DNA of 64,000 nt from Streptomyces griseofuscus (GTDB taxonomy: Bacteria > Actinomycetota > Actinomycetes > Streptomycetales > Streptomycetaceae): contig NZ_CP051006.1 in assembly GCF_014673495.1 (NCBI RefSeq), positions 6,661,501-6,725,500 on the forward strand, written 5' to 3'. Under the pieces are notes generated by a model. It was given only the letters and a program-made list of their open reading frames with translations. It did not search any database and was not told the DNA's origin. This document shows, one piece after another, positions 8,351-16,134 of this stretch. The position numbers were made by a program, and so were the translations under genes. The stretch's first letter is position 1. Each line of letters opens with the position of its first letter.

Positions 8351-8434
8351 GCCGTGACGAGCGGCGAACAAGCCGTTACGAGTGGTGAACAAGCCGTCAC
8401 GAGTGGTGAAAATGCCGTGACGGGTGGCGCATGA
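8351..8434. repeat. Four-copy 21-bp imperfect tandem repeat
   Basis: Units begin at 8351, 8372, 8393 and 8414; the core is GCCGTNACGAGYGGYGAACAA with a few changes, the last unit being the most diverged. It lies just after the chpC stop and before a hairpin at 8435-8468. Because 21 is a multiple of three, it also reads as a heptapeptide repeat in one frame, but no ribosome-binding site precedes that frame. Confidence 0.85.
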
Positions 8435-8468
8435 GGAGCGGGTCCGGCCCTGTCGGCGGGCCCGCTCC
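8435..8468 (+). terminator. Probable chpC terminator hairpin
   Basis: GGAGCGGG (8435-8442) pairs with CCCGCTCC (8461-8468) across an 18-nt loop, between the convergent chpC and DUF5703 genes. There is no U-tract, as is common in Streptomyces. Confidence 0.5.
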
Positions 8469-8506
8469 GCCTCTTTCGCGCCCCCGTCGTCCTCAGGGGT
8501 CCCGCC

Positions 8507-8695
8507 TCACCAGGTGGCCCGCAGCTGGCGGATGATACGCCGCCGCAGCCGCACCTTGCGGCTGCCGTCGCGCAGCAGGCTCAGGCGGTCCAACTCCCAG
8601 TGTCCGTACTCGGCATGGTCTGTCAGTAGACGTGTGGTCTCCTTGCGGGACACCCCGCGAGGCACATACACGTCGACAAATTCGTATTCCGGCAT
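8507..8695 (-). CDS. DUF5703 small basic protein
   Basis: A 62-residue protein beginning MPEYEFVDVYVPRGVSR and ending in an arginine-rich stretch (RKVRLRRRIIRQLR) matches the DUF5703 family, common across Streptomyces and of unknown function. The mix of a beta-rich N-terminus and a basic C-terminus suggests nucleic-acid or phosphate contact, but this is inference. It is divergent from the acidic protein gene at 8743, with only 47 bp between the starts. Confidence 0.72.
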   Translation of the reverse strand: MPEYEFVDVYVPRGVSRKETTRLLTDHAEYGHWELDRLSLLRDGSRKVRLRRRIIRQLRATW

Positions 8696-8742
8696 CGCAT
8701 CTATTGTGCGGGCTGGTGCCCGGTACGGATAGCGTCTGCACT

Positions 8743-9483
8743 ATGTCTGATGCTGCGCAGCCCACCGCTGCCGAGGTACGCGCCGCCGCCGAGGCGATCA
8801 AGACCGCGCTCGACCGTCACCTGGCGGCGGTCGAACGCAGGTCAGGAGACGACGACCCGGCCGTTTTCGAGGCGTTCAACCAGCTGGCCGCGGCCGCCGA
8901 GGTGTACGACGAGCTGCTCTACGACCGCTATGACGAGGTCACCCCCTTCGAGATCCCCGGCGCCGACGAGACGCTGCCGCCGTACGCGGGCCCCGAGGAA
9001 CCCCACGCGATCAGTGTGCTGATCCGCCGCGACTACACCGTGGCGGAGCCCGAGCGGCTGCTGGCCCAGGCCGAGCGGGTCGAGGCCGCGGAGGACTTCG
9101 AGGACCTCGCCGGTCTGGACGAGGACGCCGCGGGCACCGTGCCCGGGGCGCTGGGCCTGCTCTTCGGCGAGTTCGAACCGGACGAGATCGCCTCCCGGCA
9201 CAAGGAGTTCGGCCTGGAGGAGGGCGACTCCACGCTCTGGGTCACCGCGGCCGACGAGGCCCCGGAGGCCGGGGAGTGGCTGGAGGCCCCCTTCGAGCAC
9301 TTCGATCCACAGGCGGTGGTCTGCCGCTTCGACGTCAGCGCCGTGTTCGACGACGAGGACGACGAACACGACGACACCGACCCGGACGCCGAGGACGACG
9401 ACCTGGAGTTCGTGGACGACGAAGACCTGGACGAGCACGACGGCGAGGCCGACGGCGCGGGCGTCCGGGGCGCCGGCCGGTGA
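8743..9483 (+). CDS. Acidic conserved hypothetical protein
   Basis: A 246-residue soluble protein. Residues 1-200 form a compact domain with alternating helices (ADEVRAAAEAIKTALDRHL-like start, LLYDRYDEVTPFEIPGADE in the middle, and AISVLIRRDYTV). The last 45 residues are almost entirely Asp and Glu, a low-complexity acidic tail. No catalytic motif is recognised. The family is found widely in Streptomyces without an assigned role. The ATG at 8743 is 7 nt downstream of TAGCGT (8730-8735) with no Shine-Dalgarno, so a leaderless transcript is likely. The acidic tail might mimic DNA or bind a basic partner; this is speculation. Confidence 0.68.
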   Translation: MSDAAQPTAAEVRAAAEAIKTALDRHLAAVERRSGDDDPAVFEAFNQLAAAAEVYDELLYDRYDEVTPFEIPGADETLPPYAGPEEPHAISVLIRRDYTVAEPERLLAQAERVEAAEDFEDLAGLDEDAAGTVPGALGLLFGEFEPDEIASRHKEFGLEEGDSTLWVTAADEAPEAGEWLEAPFEHFDPQAVVCRFDVSAVFDDEDDEHDDTDPDAEDDDLEFVDDEDLDEHDGEADGAGVRGAGR

Positions 9484-9489
9484 CCTCGG

Positions 9490-9530
9490 CGGCGGTGCCG
9501 TGACGGCGCGAAGCCGGTACGGCACCGCCG
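9490..9530. terminator. Bidirectional terminator between convergent genes
   Basis: CGGCGGTGCCGT (9490-9501) and ACGGCACCGCCG (9519-9530) form a perfect 12-bp stem, placed between the stops of the acidic protein (+) and the RecD2-like gene (-). Confidence 0.72.
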
Positions 9531-9577
9531 CACAGCGCCGTCCCGGGTGATCCCCACCCCGACGGCGCCGGGGCGTC

Positions 9578-11962
9578 TCAGTCCATGGGGGACTGCGGGC
9601 GCAGCAGGGTCGCCAGCCGGGTCGTACGGGGCTTCGCCGGGATCTCCGCGACCGCCCGCGGCAGCGCACCCTCCGCGCCCTGGACCACGGAGAGATGCCG
9701 CTCGCCCCGGCCGAACGCCGTGTACACCCACGGCCTGCTCAGCGCCTGCGCGGCATCGCCGGGCAGCACCACGACCGCCGCCGGCCAGCGCCCGCCCACC
9801 GCCTGGTGCGCGGTCAGCGCCCATCCGTGCCGCACCCACGCCTCGACCCGCTCTCGCGGTACGACCACGGGGGCGCCCGCGCACGACAGGTGCAGCCCCT
9901 CGGCGTCGGCCTTCACCAGCGTGCCCGGCAGGGTCCGGCCCGGGGCGGGGGAGTAGGCGATCCGGTCGCCGGGGTCGAAACCGCCGAACCGGCCGGGGCC
10001 GGGATTGAGGCGTTCCTTCAGAGCGGCGTTGAGGGCCCGGGTGCCGGCCGCGCCGCCATGGCCCGGCGTGATCACCACGGTCCCCTCGACGGGCACCCCG
10101 AAGGCCCGCGGCACCGAGTCCGCGACCAGCTGCACGGTACGGTGCACGGCCTCGCCCGCGTCCCGCACCGGCACGATCACGACCTCTTTGCCGGGCGCCT
10201 CGACCTGGTTCAGCTCGCCGATGCCGATCCCGGAGACCAGCTCGCCGATCGGGCCGGGGTCGGGCAGCCGGGAGGCGATCTGGGGGCAGACGCGGGCCGC
10301 GAGCAGATCGGCGAAGACCCGCCCGGGACCGGCCGACCACAGCAGCGCCGGATCCCCGCCGAGCACCAGCCGCGCCCCGTCGGGCAGCGACTCCACCAGC
10401 ATCGCCGCGCTCTCCACGTCCAGTTGGGGCGCGTCCGGCACGATCAGCAGATCCAGCTCCAGCGCTCCGTCCCCGTCCCGGCCGGGTCCCTCGGTACCGG
10501 CCAGCAGCCCGGCGACCGTGCCCACGCCCGCTCCCCGCGTCGGCGGCAGCGCGGCGAGCCGGTCGCGGCCGTCGGCGGTGTGGCACACGGCGAGGGCCCG
10601 CAGGCCCGCGTCCCGGGCGGCACCGAGCAGGGCCGCCGGTTCGGCGCGGGAGGCGTCGCCGCCGGTGTGCAGGACCAGACCGTGCCCGGCGACCGCGCGG
10701 GCCAGCTCGGCAGCACCGCCCGACAGTGCCGCGACGACCTGCGCCCAGGTCTCCTCGCCGTCCTGGGACGGGGAGTTGATCAGCCGGGCCAGGCCGTCGG
10801 CGAGGCTCTCCTCGGCCATCGCGTACCGCTCCAGGGCGATCAGCACCCGCACCGGGCGCTCCGCCTCCTCCTCGTCGTCCGCCGGCTGCGCGGCCGGGGC
10901 GCCCGGCTCCTCCAGGGCGTCCTCGAACACCAGCGCCTCACCCTCGGCCAGGGTGCTCTGCACGGCCTCCTCTGGGTCCGGCACCCCCCGCTGGGCCAGC
11001 GCCGCGGTGAGCGCGGGCGCCTCCAGGGCGGTGTGTCCGGCGAGGGCCGCCTGCTCAAGCAGCCAGACCGTCACCGCCCGCCCCCGCCGCTCGTCCTGCG
11101 GACCGCACTCGGCACCGAGCAGCGCCCGGGCGAAACCGTCCGCCTGCTCGGGCCGTACCCCGGGGACCCGCAGCAACTGCCAGGGGTCCGCCCGCAGCAG
11201 TTCCCCGGCACTCTCGCCGAGCGCCACGGCCGCCTGCTGCCCCAGCGCCTCCGGCGCACCACCCTCCGCGAGCACCCGCCGTACGGCATCCACCGTCCGC
11301 GGCGAGGGCCCGGTCGGCGTGGGCGCGGGCGCGGGCCGCTCCCGACGCACCGGCTCCGGCTCCGGTTCGGGTGCCGGGCGGGCCGGGGCGGCCGCGGTTG
11401 CCGCGGGGCCCGGCTCGGGTGTCCGCTCGGGGGCGGGCCGCGAGGGCGCGGCGAACACCGTGGACGCCGGCTTCCCGCCCGCCTCCACCGCCCGCACCGC
11501 GGCCAGCAGATCGGCCGCCTTCCCGCTCAGCTTGGCGCCGCTCTCGACGGGTCCGTCCCGCTCCGCCCTGCGCCGCTCGATCCGCTCCCGCTCCACCCGC
11601 TGCGCGGCCAACTCGGCCGCCGCCTCGGACAGCTCCGGCTTCCCGGCACCATCGGCAGCCGCCTCAGCCGCCTCAGCCGCCTCAGCCGCCTCAGCCGCCT
11701 CAGCCGCCTCAGCCGCCTCAGCCGCCTCAGCCGAGGCCGCCCCTTCGGCCGACTCCGCCGTCTCCTCGCCCACGCCGCCTTCCGCCCCCTCGGACGTCTC
11801 GCCCGCCCCGGACACCTCGGCCGCCCCGGCACCGCCTTCCGCCGCGAGCCCACCCCCGGCCGCCTCGTCCGGCGCTCCCGGCGTCCCAGGCGCTCCCTGC
11901 GCCTCCGGCATCTCCGGCGTCCCCGGCCCCGTTTCCTCCGTGGTCTCCGGTTCCGTGCTCAC
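9578..11962 (-). CDS. RecD2-like helix-hairpin-helix protein with degenerate ATPase motifs
   Basis: A 794-residue protein. Residues 1-220 are low-complexity (Ala, Glu, Pro), including an (AEA)n run. From about 225 it resembles RecD2/TraA helicases: HhH region (LRVPGVRPEQADGFARALL), then the ATPase core and C-terminal UvrD-like domain. Walker A is replaced by HTGGDASRAEP (about 430; expected GGPGTGKT), and Walker B reads LIVPDAPQLD (expected VDEASMVD). Later motifs persist: LGGDPALLWSAGPGRVF (motif III), ALTAHQAVGGRWPAAVV (motif V), VYTAFGRGER (motif VI). It is therefore probably a DNA-binding pseudo-helicase. The GTG at 11962 overlaps the aldo/keto reductase stop by 4 nt. A perfect RecA-NDp promoter lies at 12041-12063. 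Confidence 0.8.
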   Translation of the reverse strand: MSTEPETTEETGPGTPEMPEAQGAPGTPGAPDEAAGGGLAAEGGAGAAEVSGAGETSEGAEGGVGEETAESAEGAASAEAAEAAEAAEAAEAAEAAEAAEAAADGAGKPELSEAAAELAAQRVERERIERRRAERDGPVESGAKLSGKAADLLAAVRAVEAGGKPASTVFAAPSRPAPERTPEPGPAATAAAPARPAPEPEPEPVRRERPAPAPTPTGPSPRTVDAVRRVLAEGGAPEALGQQAAVALGESAGELLRADPWQLLRVPGVRPEQADGFARALLGAECGPQDERRGRAVTVWLLEQAALAGHTALEAPALTAALAQRGVPDPEEAVQSTLAEGEALVFEDALEEPGAPAAQPADDEEEAERPVRVLIALERYAMAEESLADGLARLINSPSQDGEETWAQVVAALSGGAAELARAVAGHGLVLHTGGDASRAEPAALLGAARDAGLRALAVCHTADGRDRLAALPPTRGAGVGTVAGLLAGTEGPGRDGDGALELDLLIVPDAPQLDVESAAMLVESLPDGARLVLGGDPALLWSAGPGRVFADLLAARVCPQIASRLPDPGPIGELVSGIGIGELNQVEAPGKEVVIVPVRDAGEAVHRTVQLVADSVPRAFGVPVEGTVVITPGHGGAAGTRALNAALKERLNPGPGRFGGFDPGDRIAYSPAPGRTLPGTLVKADAEGLHLSCAGAPVVVPRERVEAWVRHGWALTAHQAVGGRWPAAVVVLPGDAAQALSRPWVYTAFGRGERHLSVVQGAEGALPRAVAEIPAKPRTTRLATLLRPQSPMD
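11661..11732. repeat. Eight perfect 9-bp tandem repeats (coding AEA)
   Basis: GCCTCAGCC is repeated eight times without a mismatch inside the low-complexity N-terminus of the RecD2-like gene; on the coding strand each unit reads Ala-Glu-Ala. Perfect identity at the DNA level suggests recent slippage, so copy number probably varies between strains. Confidence 0.93.
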
Positions 11963-12942
11963 AGCGTGCTCCAGTCGTGATCGGGATAGCGGTGCAAGGG
12001 CGCCGACACATCGTCCAGCGCCCGGCAGATCTCGTCAGGAAGACTAAGCGCCTCCACTGACAATGCCGCCGTGAGCTGCTGCGCGGTGCGCGCGCCGACG
12101 ATCGGGGCGGTGACCCCTGGGCGGTCGCGGACCCAGGCGAGCGCCACCTGGAGCGGGGTGACCGCGAGCCCGTCGGCTGCCGTCGTCACCGCGTCCACGA
12201 TGCGCGTCGCGGTGTCGTCCAGATACGGCTCCACGAACGGCGCCAGATGCTCGGAGGCGCCGCGCGAGTCCCCGGGCGTGCCGTGCCGGTACTTTCCGGT
12301 CAGCACGCCCCGGCCGAGCGGGGAGGAGGGCAGCAGGCCCACGCCCAGGTCCAGCGCGGCGGGCAGCACCTCGCGCTCCACGCCCCGCTGGAGCAGCGAG
12401 TACTCCATCTGCGTGCTGGCCAGCCGGGTGCGGGTGCCCGGCGCCGCGAGCTGCCAGGTGGCCGCCTTGGCGAGCTGCCAGCCGCAGAAGTTGGACACCC
12501 CCGCGTACCGGGCCCGGCCGCTGGCCACCGCTATGTCGAGGGCCTGGAGCGTCTCCTCCAGCGGGGTCCCGGTGTCGTACGCGTGGATGTGCCACAGGTC
12601 CACATGGTCCGTGCCCAGGCGGACCAGCGAGGCGTCCAGCGCGGCGAGCAGATGGCCGCGGGAGCCGTCGAAGCGGCGCCCGGGGTCCGGGACGCTGCCC
12701 GCCTTCGTGGAGATCACCAGGTCGCGGCGCGGCACGAGCCGTTCCATCAGCCGCCCGAGCAGATACTCCGCCTCCCCGCCGCCGTACACGTCCGCGGTGT
12801 CGACGAGGGTGCCGCCGACCTCCCAGAACGCCTTGAGCATGTCCGCGGCGTCATGCTCCTCGGTGTCCCGGCCCCAGGTGAGGGTGCCGAGTCCGATCCG
12901 GGACACGCGCAGGCCGGTACGGCCGAGATGCCTCTGCTCCAT
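11959..12942 (-). CDS. Aldo/keto reductase
   Basis: A 327-residue (alpha/beta)8 NADPH-dependent oxidoreductase. It has the family tetrad: Asp in LVDTADVYGGGEAE, Tyr in the same loop, Lys in ISTKAG and His in DLWHIHAYD; the NADPH-binding end shows IVGARTAQQL. It is of the AKR11/12-like general-stress type; substrate unknown. The ATG at 12942 lies 7 nt after reverse-strand TAATCT (12950-12955), which suggests leaderless transcription. Its stop overlaps the GTG of the RecD2-like gene by 4 nt, so the two can be translationally coupled, but a separate promoter for the downstream gene sits inside this gene's 3' end. Confidence 0.9.
   Translation of the reverse strand: MEQRHLGRTGLRVSRIGLGTLTWGRDTEEHDAADMLKAFWEVGGTLVDTADVYGGGEAEYLLGRLMERLVPRRDLVISTKAGSVPDPGRRFDGSRGHLLAALDASLVRLGTDHVDLWHIHAYDTGTPLEETLQALDIAVASGRARYAGVSNFCGWQLAKAATWQLAAPGTRTRLASTQMEYSLLQRGVEREVLPAALDLGVGLLPSSPLGRGVLTGKYRHGTPGDSRGASEHLAPFVEPYLDDTATRIVDAVTTAADGLAVTPLQVALAWVRDRPGVTAPIVGARTAQQLTAALSVEALSLPDEICRALDDVSAPLHRYPDHDWSTL
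12041..12063 (-). promoter_or_regulatory. RecA-NDp (PafBC-type) promoter of RecD2-like gene
   Basis: On the minus strand TTGTCAGTG (12063-12055), eight bases, then TAGTCT (12046-12041) exactly fit TTGTCRGTG-N8-TAN3T, the LexA-independent DNA-damage promoter recognised with PafBC. Transcription would start near 12034, about 72 nt before the GTG at 11962. It lies inside the 3' end of the aldo/keto reductase gene. Confidence 0.7.
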
Positions 12943-13081
12943 GACCGCGAGATTACTGGCCGGAACGAGTGGGGCGGGATGCCTGTGGACAACTCGCGCG
13001 GGCCCGCACGGGGCACCGCCCGCGCCCCCGCGCTAAGGTCTGCGCCACAGGGACGTTACTCATGGGTAAGGGGATTCGGCC

Positions 13082-14137
13082 ATGCAACTCGGACTCAACC
13101 TCGGCTACTGGGGTGCGGGAATGGACGGGGACAATCTGGCCGTGGCCCAGGAGGCCGACCGGCTGGGCTACGCCGTGTGCTGGGCCGCCGAGGCGTACGG
13201 CTCCGACGCGGCCACCGTGCTCAGCTGGGTCGCCGCCCAGACCGAGCGCATCGACGTCGGCTCGGCCATCTTCCAGATCCCGGCCCGCCAGCCCGCGATG
13301 ACCGCGATGACGGCGGCCACCCTGGACACCCTCTCCGGCGGCCGCTTCCGGCTCGGCCTCGGCGTCTCCGGGCCCCAGGTCTCCGAGGGCTGGTACGGCG
13401 TCAGGTTCGACAAGCCGCTGGCCCGCACCCGCGAGTACGTGGAGATCGTCCGCAAGGCGATGACCCGTGAGCGGCTGTCGTACGAGGGCGAGCACTGGAC
13501 GCTGCCGCTGCCGGGCGGTCCGGGCAAGCCGATCAAGCTGACCGTGCACCCGCAGCGCGAGCACATCCCGCTGTACATCGCGGCGATCGGCCCGAAGAAC
13601 CTGGAGCAGACCGGTGAGATCGCCGACGGTGCCCTGCTGATCTTCCCCGCCGCCGAGCACCTGGAGGAGACCACCCTCACGCATCTGCGCGCGGGCCGGG
13701 CGAAGGCGGGCAAGACCCTCGACGGGTTCGACGTGTGCCCGACCCTGCCGCTGGCCGTCGGCGACGACAAGGACGTGGCCGCGCTCGCCGACACCTTCCG
13801 CCCCTACACCGCGCTCTATGTCGGCGGCATGGGCAGCGCCAAGCAGAACTTCTACAACAAGCTTGCGCAGCGCATGGGTTACGAGCGGGAGGCCGCCGAG
13901 ATCCAGGAGAAGTACCTGTCAGGGGACAAGCAGGGCGCGGCCGCCGCGATCCCGCAGGACCTCATCGACAAGACCACGCTGCTGGGCTCCGTCGACCGCA
14001 TCGCCGACCGGATGAAGGCCTACGCCGAGGCCGGTGTCACCACCCTCAGCCTCGCGCCCGCCGGCTTCACCCTTCAGGAGCGGCTCGCCTCCCTGCGCGC
14101 CGGCACCGAGGCCCTGGAGCGCGCCGGACTCGCCTGA
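13082..14137 (+). CDS. LLM-class F420-dependent oxidoreductase
   Basis: A 351-residue luciferase-like TIM-barrel protein. The N-terminal strand MQLGLNLGYWG, the segment GSAIFQIPARQPAMTAMTAATLDTLSGGRFRLGLGVSGPQV (read in shorter blocks: IPARQP, LSGGRF, GLGVSG) and YEGEHWTLPLP are characteristic of the F420 subgroup. It transfers hydride to or from coenzyme F420; the substrate is unknown. The ATG at 13082 has a weak AAGGGG ribosome site at 13067-13072. It stands alone, converging with corA over a strong hairpin. Confidence 0.9.
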   Translation: MQLGLNLGYWGAGMDGDNLAVAQEADRLGYAVCWAAEAYGSDAATVLSWVAAQTERIDVGSAIFQIPARQPAMTAMTAATLDTLSGGRFRLGLGVSGPQVSEGWYGVRFDKPLARTREYVEIVRKAMTRERLSYEGEHWTLPLPGGPGKPIKLTVHPQREHIPLYIAAIGPKNLEQTGEIADGALLIFPAAEHLEETTLTHLRAGRAKAGKTLDGFDVCPTLPLAVGDDKDVAALADTFRPYTALYVGGMGSAKQNFYNKLAQRMGYEREAAEIQEKYLSGDKQGAAAAIPQDLIDKTTLLGSVDRIADRMKAYAEAGVTTLSLAPAGFTLQERLASLRAGTEALERAGLA

Positions 14138-14150
14138 GCAAGGGGCTTCT

Positions 14151-14193
14151 ACGGCCGTGGTGGGGGCTCGGGGGTCTTCCCCGCCACGGCCGT
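14151..14193. terminator. Terminator between LLM oxidoreductase and corA
   Basis: ACGGCCGTGG (14151-14160) pairs perfectly with CCACGGCCGT (14184-14193), with further GGGG/CCCC pairing inside the loop. Position between convergent stops suggests bidirectional use. Confidence 0.72.
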
Positions 14194-14286
14194 CACCGGG
14201 AACAACGCGCCCGGCGACGAGCGGTTACGACTCCCCGGACCCCTTCTTCCGGAGGTTTTCCGGAGGGCCCCCGCGGCCGCCGCGGC

Positions 14287-15297
14287 TCACAGCCACTCGC
14301 GCCGCTTGAACAGCCGGTACAGGAGCACCTCCAGCAGCGCCATCACCAGGATCACCACCGGGTACGACCACAGCCAGTGCAGCTCAGGCATGTGGTCGAA
14401 GTTCATGCCGTAGATACCGGCGATCATCGTGGGCACCGCGGCCATCGCCGCCCAGGCGGAGATCTTCCGCATGTCGTCGTTCTGACGCACGCTCGTCTGC
14501 GCCAGATGCGCCGACAGCACGTCCGACACCAGCCGGTCCAGGCCCTCCACCGACTCGTTGACACGGGCGAGATGGTCGCCCACGTCCCGGAAGAACGGCC
14601 GCGCGTCCTCGTGCACGAACGGCACCCCGCTGCCCGAGCCGAGCGGCCCCGTCCCCGCCAGCCGGTTCAGCGGCACCGTCAGCGGCCCGGTCGCCCGGCG
14701 GAACTCCACGATCTGCCGCTTGAAGCCGTAGATCCGCGAGGCGGTGTTGCGCGCACCGCCCCCTTCGGGCCGGAACACCTCCGCCTCCACCTCCTCCAGA
14801 TCCGTCTGGAGCTCGGTCGCCACCTCCAGGTACCGGTCCACGATGGCGTCGGCGATCGCGTACAGCACCGAGGTGGGCCCCTTGTGGAGCATCTCCGGCT
14901 CCTCCTCCAGCCGGTGCCGCACCGCCGCGAGCGGCGAGGCCTCGCCGTGCCGCACCGTCACCACGAAGCAGTCCCCGACGAAGACCATGATCTCGCCCGC
15001 CGAGACCGTGTCGCTCTCCGGTTCGTACGCGACCGGTTTCAGCACCACGAACAGCGAATCCTCGTACACCTCCAGTTTGGGCCGCTGATGAGCCTTGAGA
15101 GCGTCCTCCACCGCCAGCGGGTGCAGCCCGAACTCCTGGGTCACCAGGCCGAACTCCCGCTCGGAGGGCTCGTACAGCCCTATCCACACGAAGCCACCCG
15201 CCGCCCGCGCCTCGGCGAGCGCGTCGGACAGGTCCTCCGGACCCTCGGTCCGCTGTCCGTGCCGATAGATGGCACAGTCGACGATCACGGAGCGCAT
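14287..15297 (-). CDS. corA: CorA-family Mg2+/Co2+ transporter
   Basis: A 336-residue protein with a large cytoplasmic N-terminal domain and two C-terminal membrane helices. The selectivity signature YGMNF ends TM1 (AAVPTMIAGIYGMNFDHMP), followed by TM2 and a short basic tail KRREWL, as expected of CorA. The family is a homopentameric channel for divalent cations. The ATG at 15297 has AAGGGAG just upstream on the coding strand. It is divergent from the histidine-phosphatase gene at 15351 across only 53 bp. Confidence 0.93.
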   Translation of the reverse strand: MRSVIVDCAIYRHGQRTEGPEDLSDALAEARAAGGFVWIGLYEPSEREFGLVTQEFGLHPLAVEDALKAHQRPKLEVYEDSLFVVLKPVAYEPESDTVSAGEIMVFVGDCFVVTVRHGEASPLAAVRHRLEEEPEMLHKGPTSVLYAIADAIVDRYLEVATELQTDLEEVEAEVFRPEGGGARNTASRIYGFKRQIVEFRRATGPLTVPLNRLAGTGPLGSGSGVPFVHEDARPFFRDVGDHLARVNESVEGLDRLVSDVLSAHLAQTSVRQNDDMRKISAWAAMAAVPTMIAGIYGMNFDHMPELHWLWSYPVVILVMALLEVLLYRLFKRREWL

Positions 15298-15350
15298 TCT
15301 CCCTTCACGAGATCAACAACGCATCACCTGATGCGCCTACCCTGGTCCGC

Positions 15351-16037
15351 ATGCCCACGCTGATCCTCGTAAGGCACGGACGTTCCACCGCCAACACCTC
15401 CGGCGTGCTCGCCGGCTGGACCCCGGGGGTCTCCCTGGACGAGCGCGGCACCGCCCAGGCCGCCGCCCTGCCCGCCCGGCTCGCAGCCCTGCCGCTGGCC
15501 GAGATCGTCACCAGCCCGCTCCAGCGCTGCCAGGAGACCCTGGCCCCGCTCCTCGCCGCCCGGCCCGGGCTGAGCCCCCACACCGACGACCGGATCGGGG
15601 AGTGCCACTACGGCGACTGGTCCGGCCGCAAGCTCGCCGAACTCAAGGACGAGCCGCTGATGGACGTCGTCCAGGCCCACCCCTCCGCCGCCGCCTTCCC
15701 CGGCGGGGAGTCCATGCGCGCCATGCAGACCCGCGCCGCCGAGGCGGTCCGCGAGTGGAACGCGCGCGTGGAGCGCGACCACGGCGCCGACGCCACCTAC
15801 CTGATGTGCTCCCACGGTGACATCATCAAATCCCTGGTCGCCGACGCACTCGGTCTCCACCTCGACCTCTTCCAGCGGATCTCCGTGGAACCGTGTTCCG
15901 TCACCGCGATCCGCTACACCCGGCTGCGCCCCTTCCTCGTCCGCCTCGGCGACACCGGCGATCTCGCCTCGCTCGCCCCGCGCGAGGAGCACCCCGACGG
16001 CGACGCACCGGTCGGTGGCGGTGCGGGCGCACCGTGA
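15351..16037 (+). CDS. Histidine phosphatase (phosphoglycerate-mutase-like)
   Basis: A 228-residue enzyme with the RHG signature LVRHGRSTAN (residues 6-15; His is the phospho-acceptor), TSPLQRCQET, GECHYGDWSG and the second catalytic His in MCSHGDIIKS. It belongs to the actinobacterial MSMEG_4193-type phosphomutase/phosphatase group. The ATG at 15351 follows TACCCT (15338-15343) by 7 nt and lacks a Shine-Dalgarno sequence, indicating a leaderless message. The next two genes (DUF3090 and the kinase-fold protein) form a conserved actinobacterial cluster with it, ahead of mshC. Confidence 0.9.
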   Translation: MPTLILVRHGRSTANTSGVLAGWTPGVSLDERGTAQAAALPARLAALPLAEIVTSPLQRCQETLAPLLAARPGLSPHTDDRIGECHYGDWSGRKLAELKDEPLMDVVQAHPSAAAFPGGESMRAMQTRAAEAVREWNARVERDHGADATYLMCSHGDIIKSLVADALGLHLDLFQRISVEPCSVTAIRYTRLRPFLVRLGDTGDLASLAPREEHPDGDAPVGGGAGAP

Positions 16038-16134
16038 TCGTCGCCCGCAGTAGGGTGAAGCGATCCGCGCCGTCGCGTATCCGCAGCGGCCCGCACTCGC
16101 ACCGCCGAAACTCTCGACTCAATGGAGACAGGAC

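Noticed and set aside
8354..8434. 26-codon heptad-repeat peptide after chpC
   Set aside because: No Shine-Dalgarno or -10 element precedes the GTG; recorded as a repeat and a finding, not as a gene.
11661..11732. CRISPR-like array
   Set aside because: Units are only 9 bp without spacers and lie inside a coding frame.
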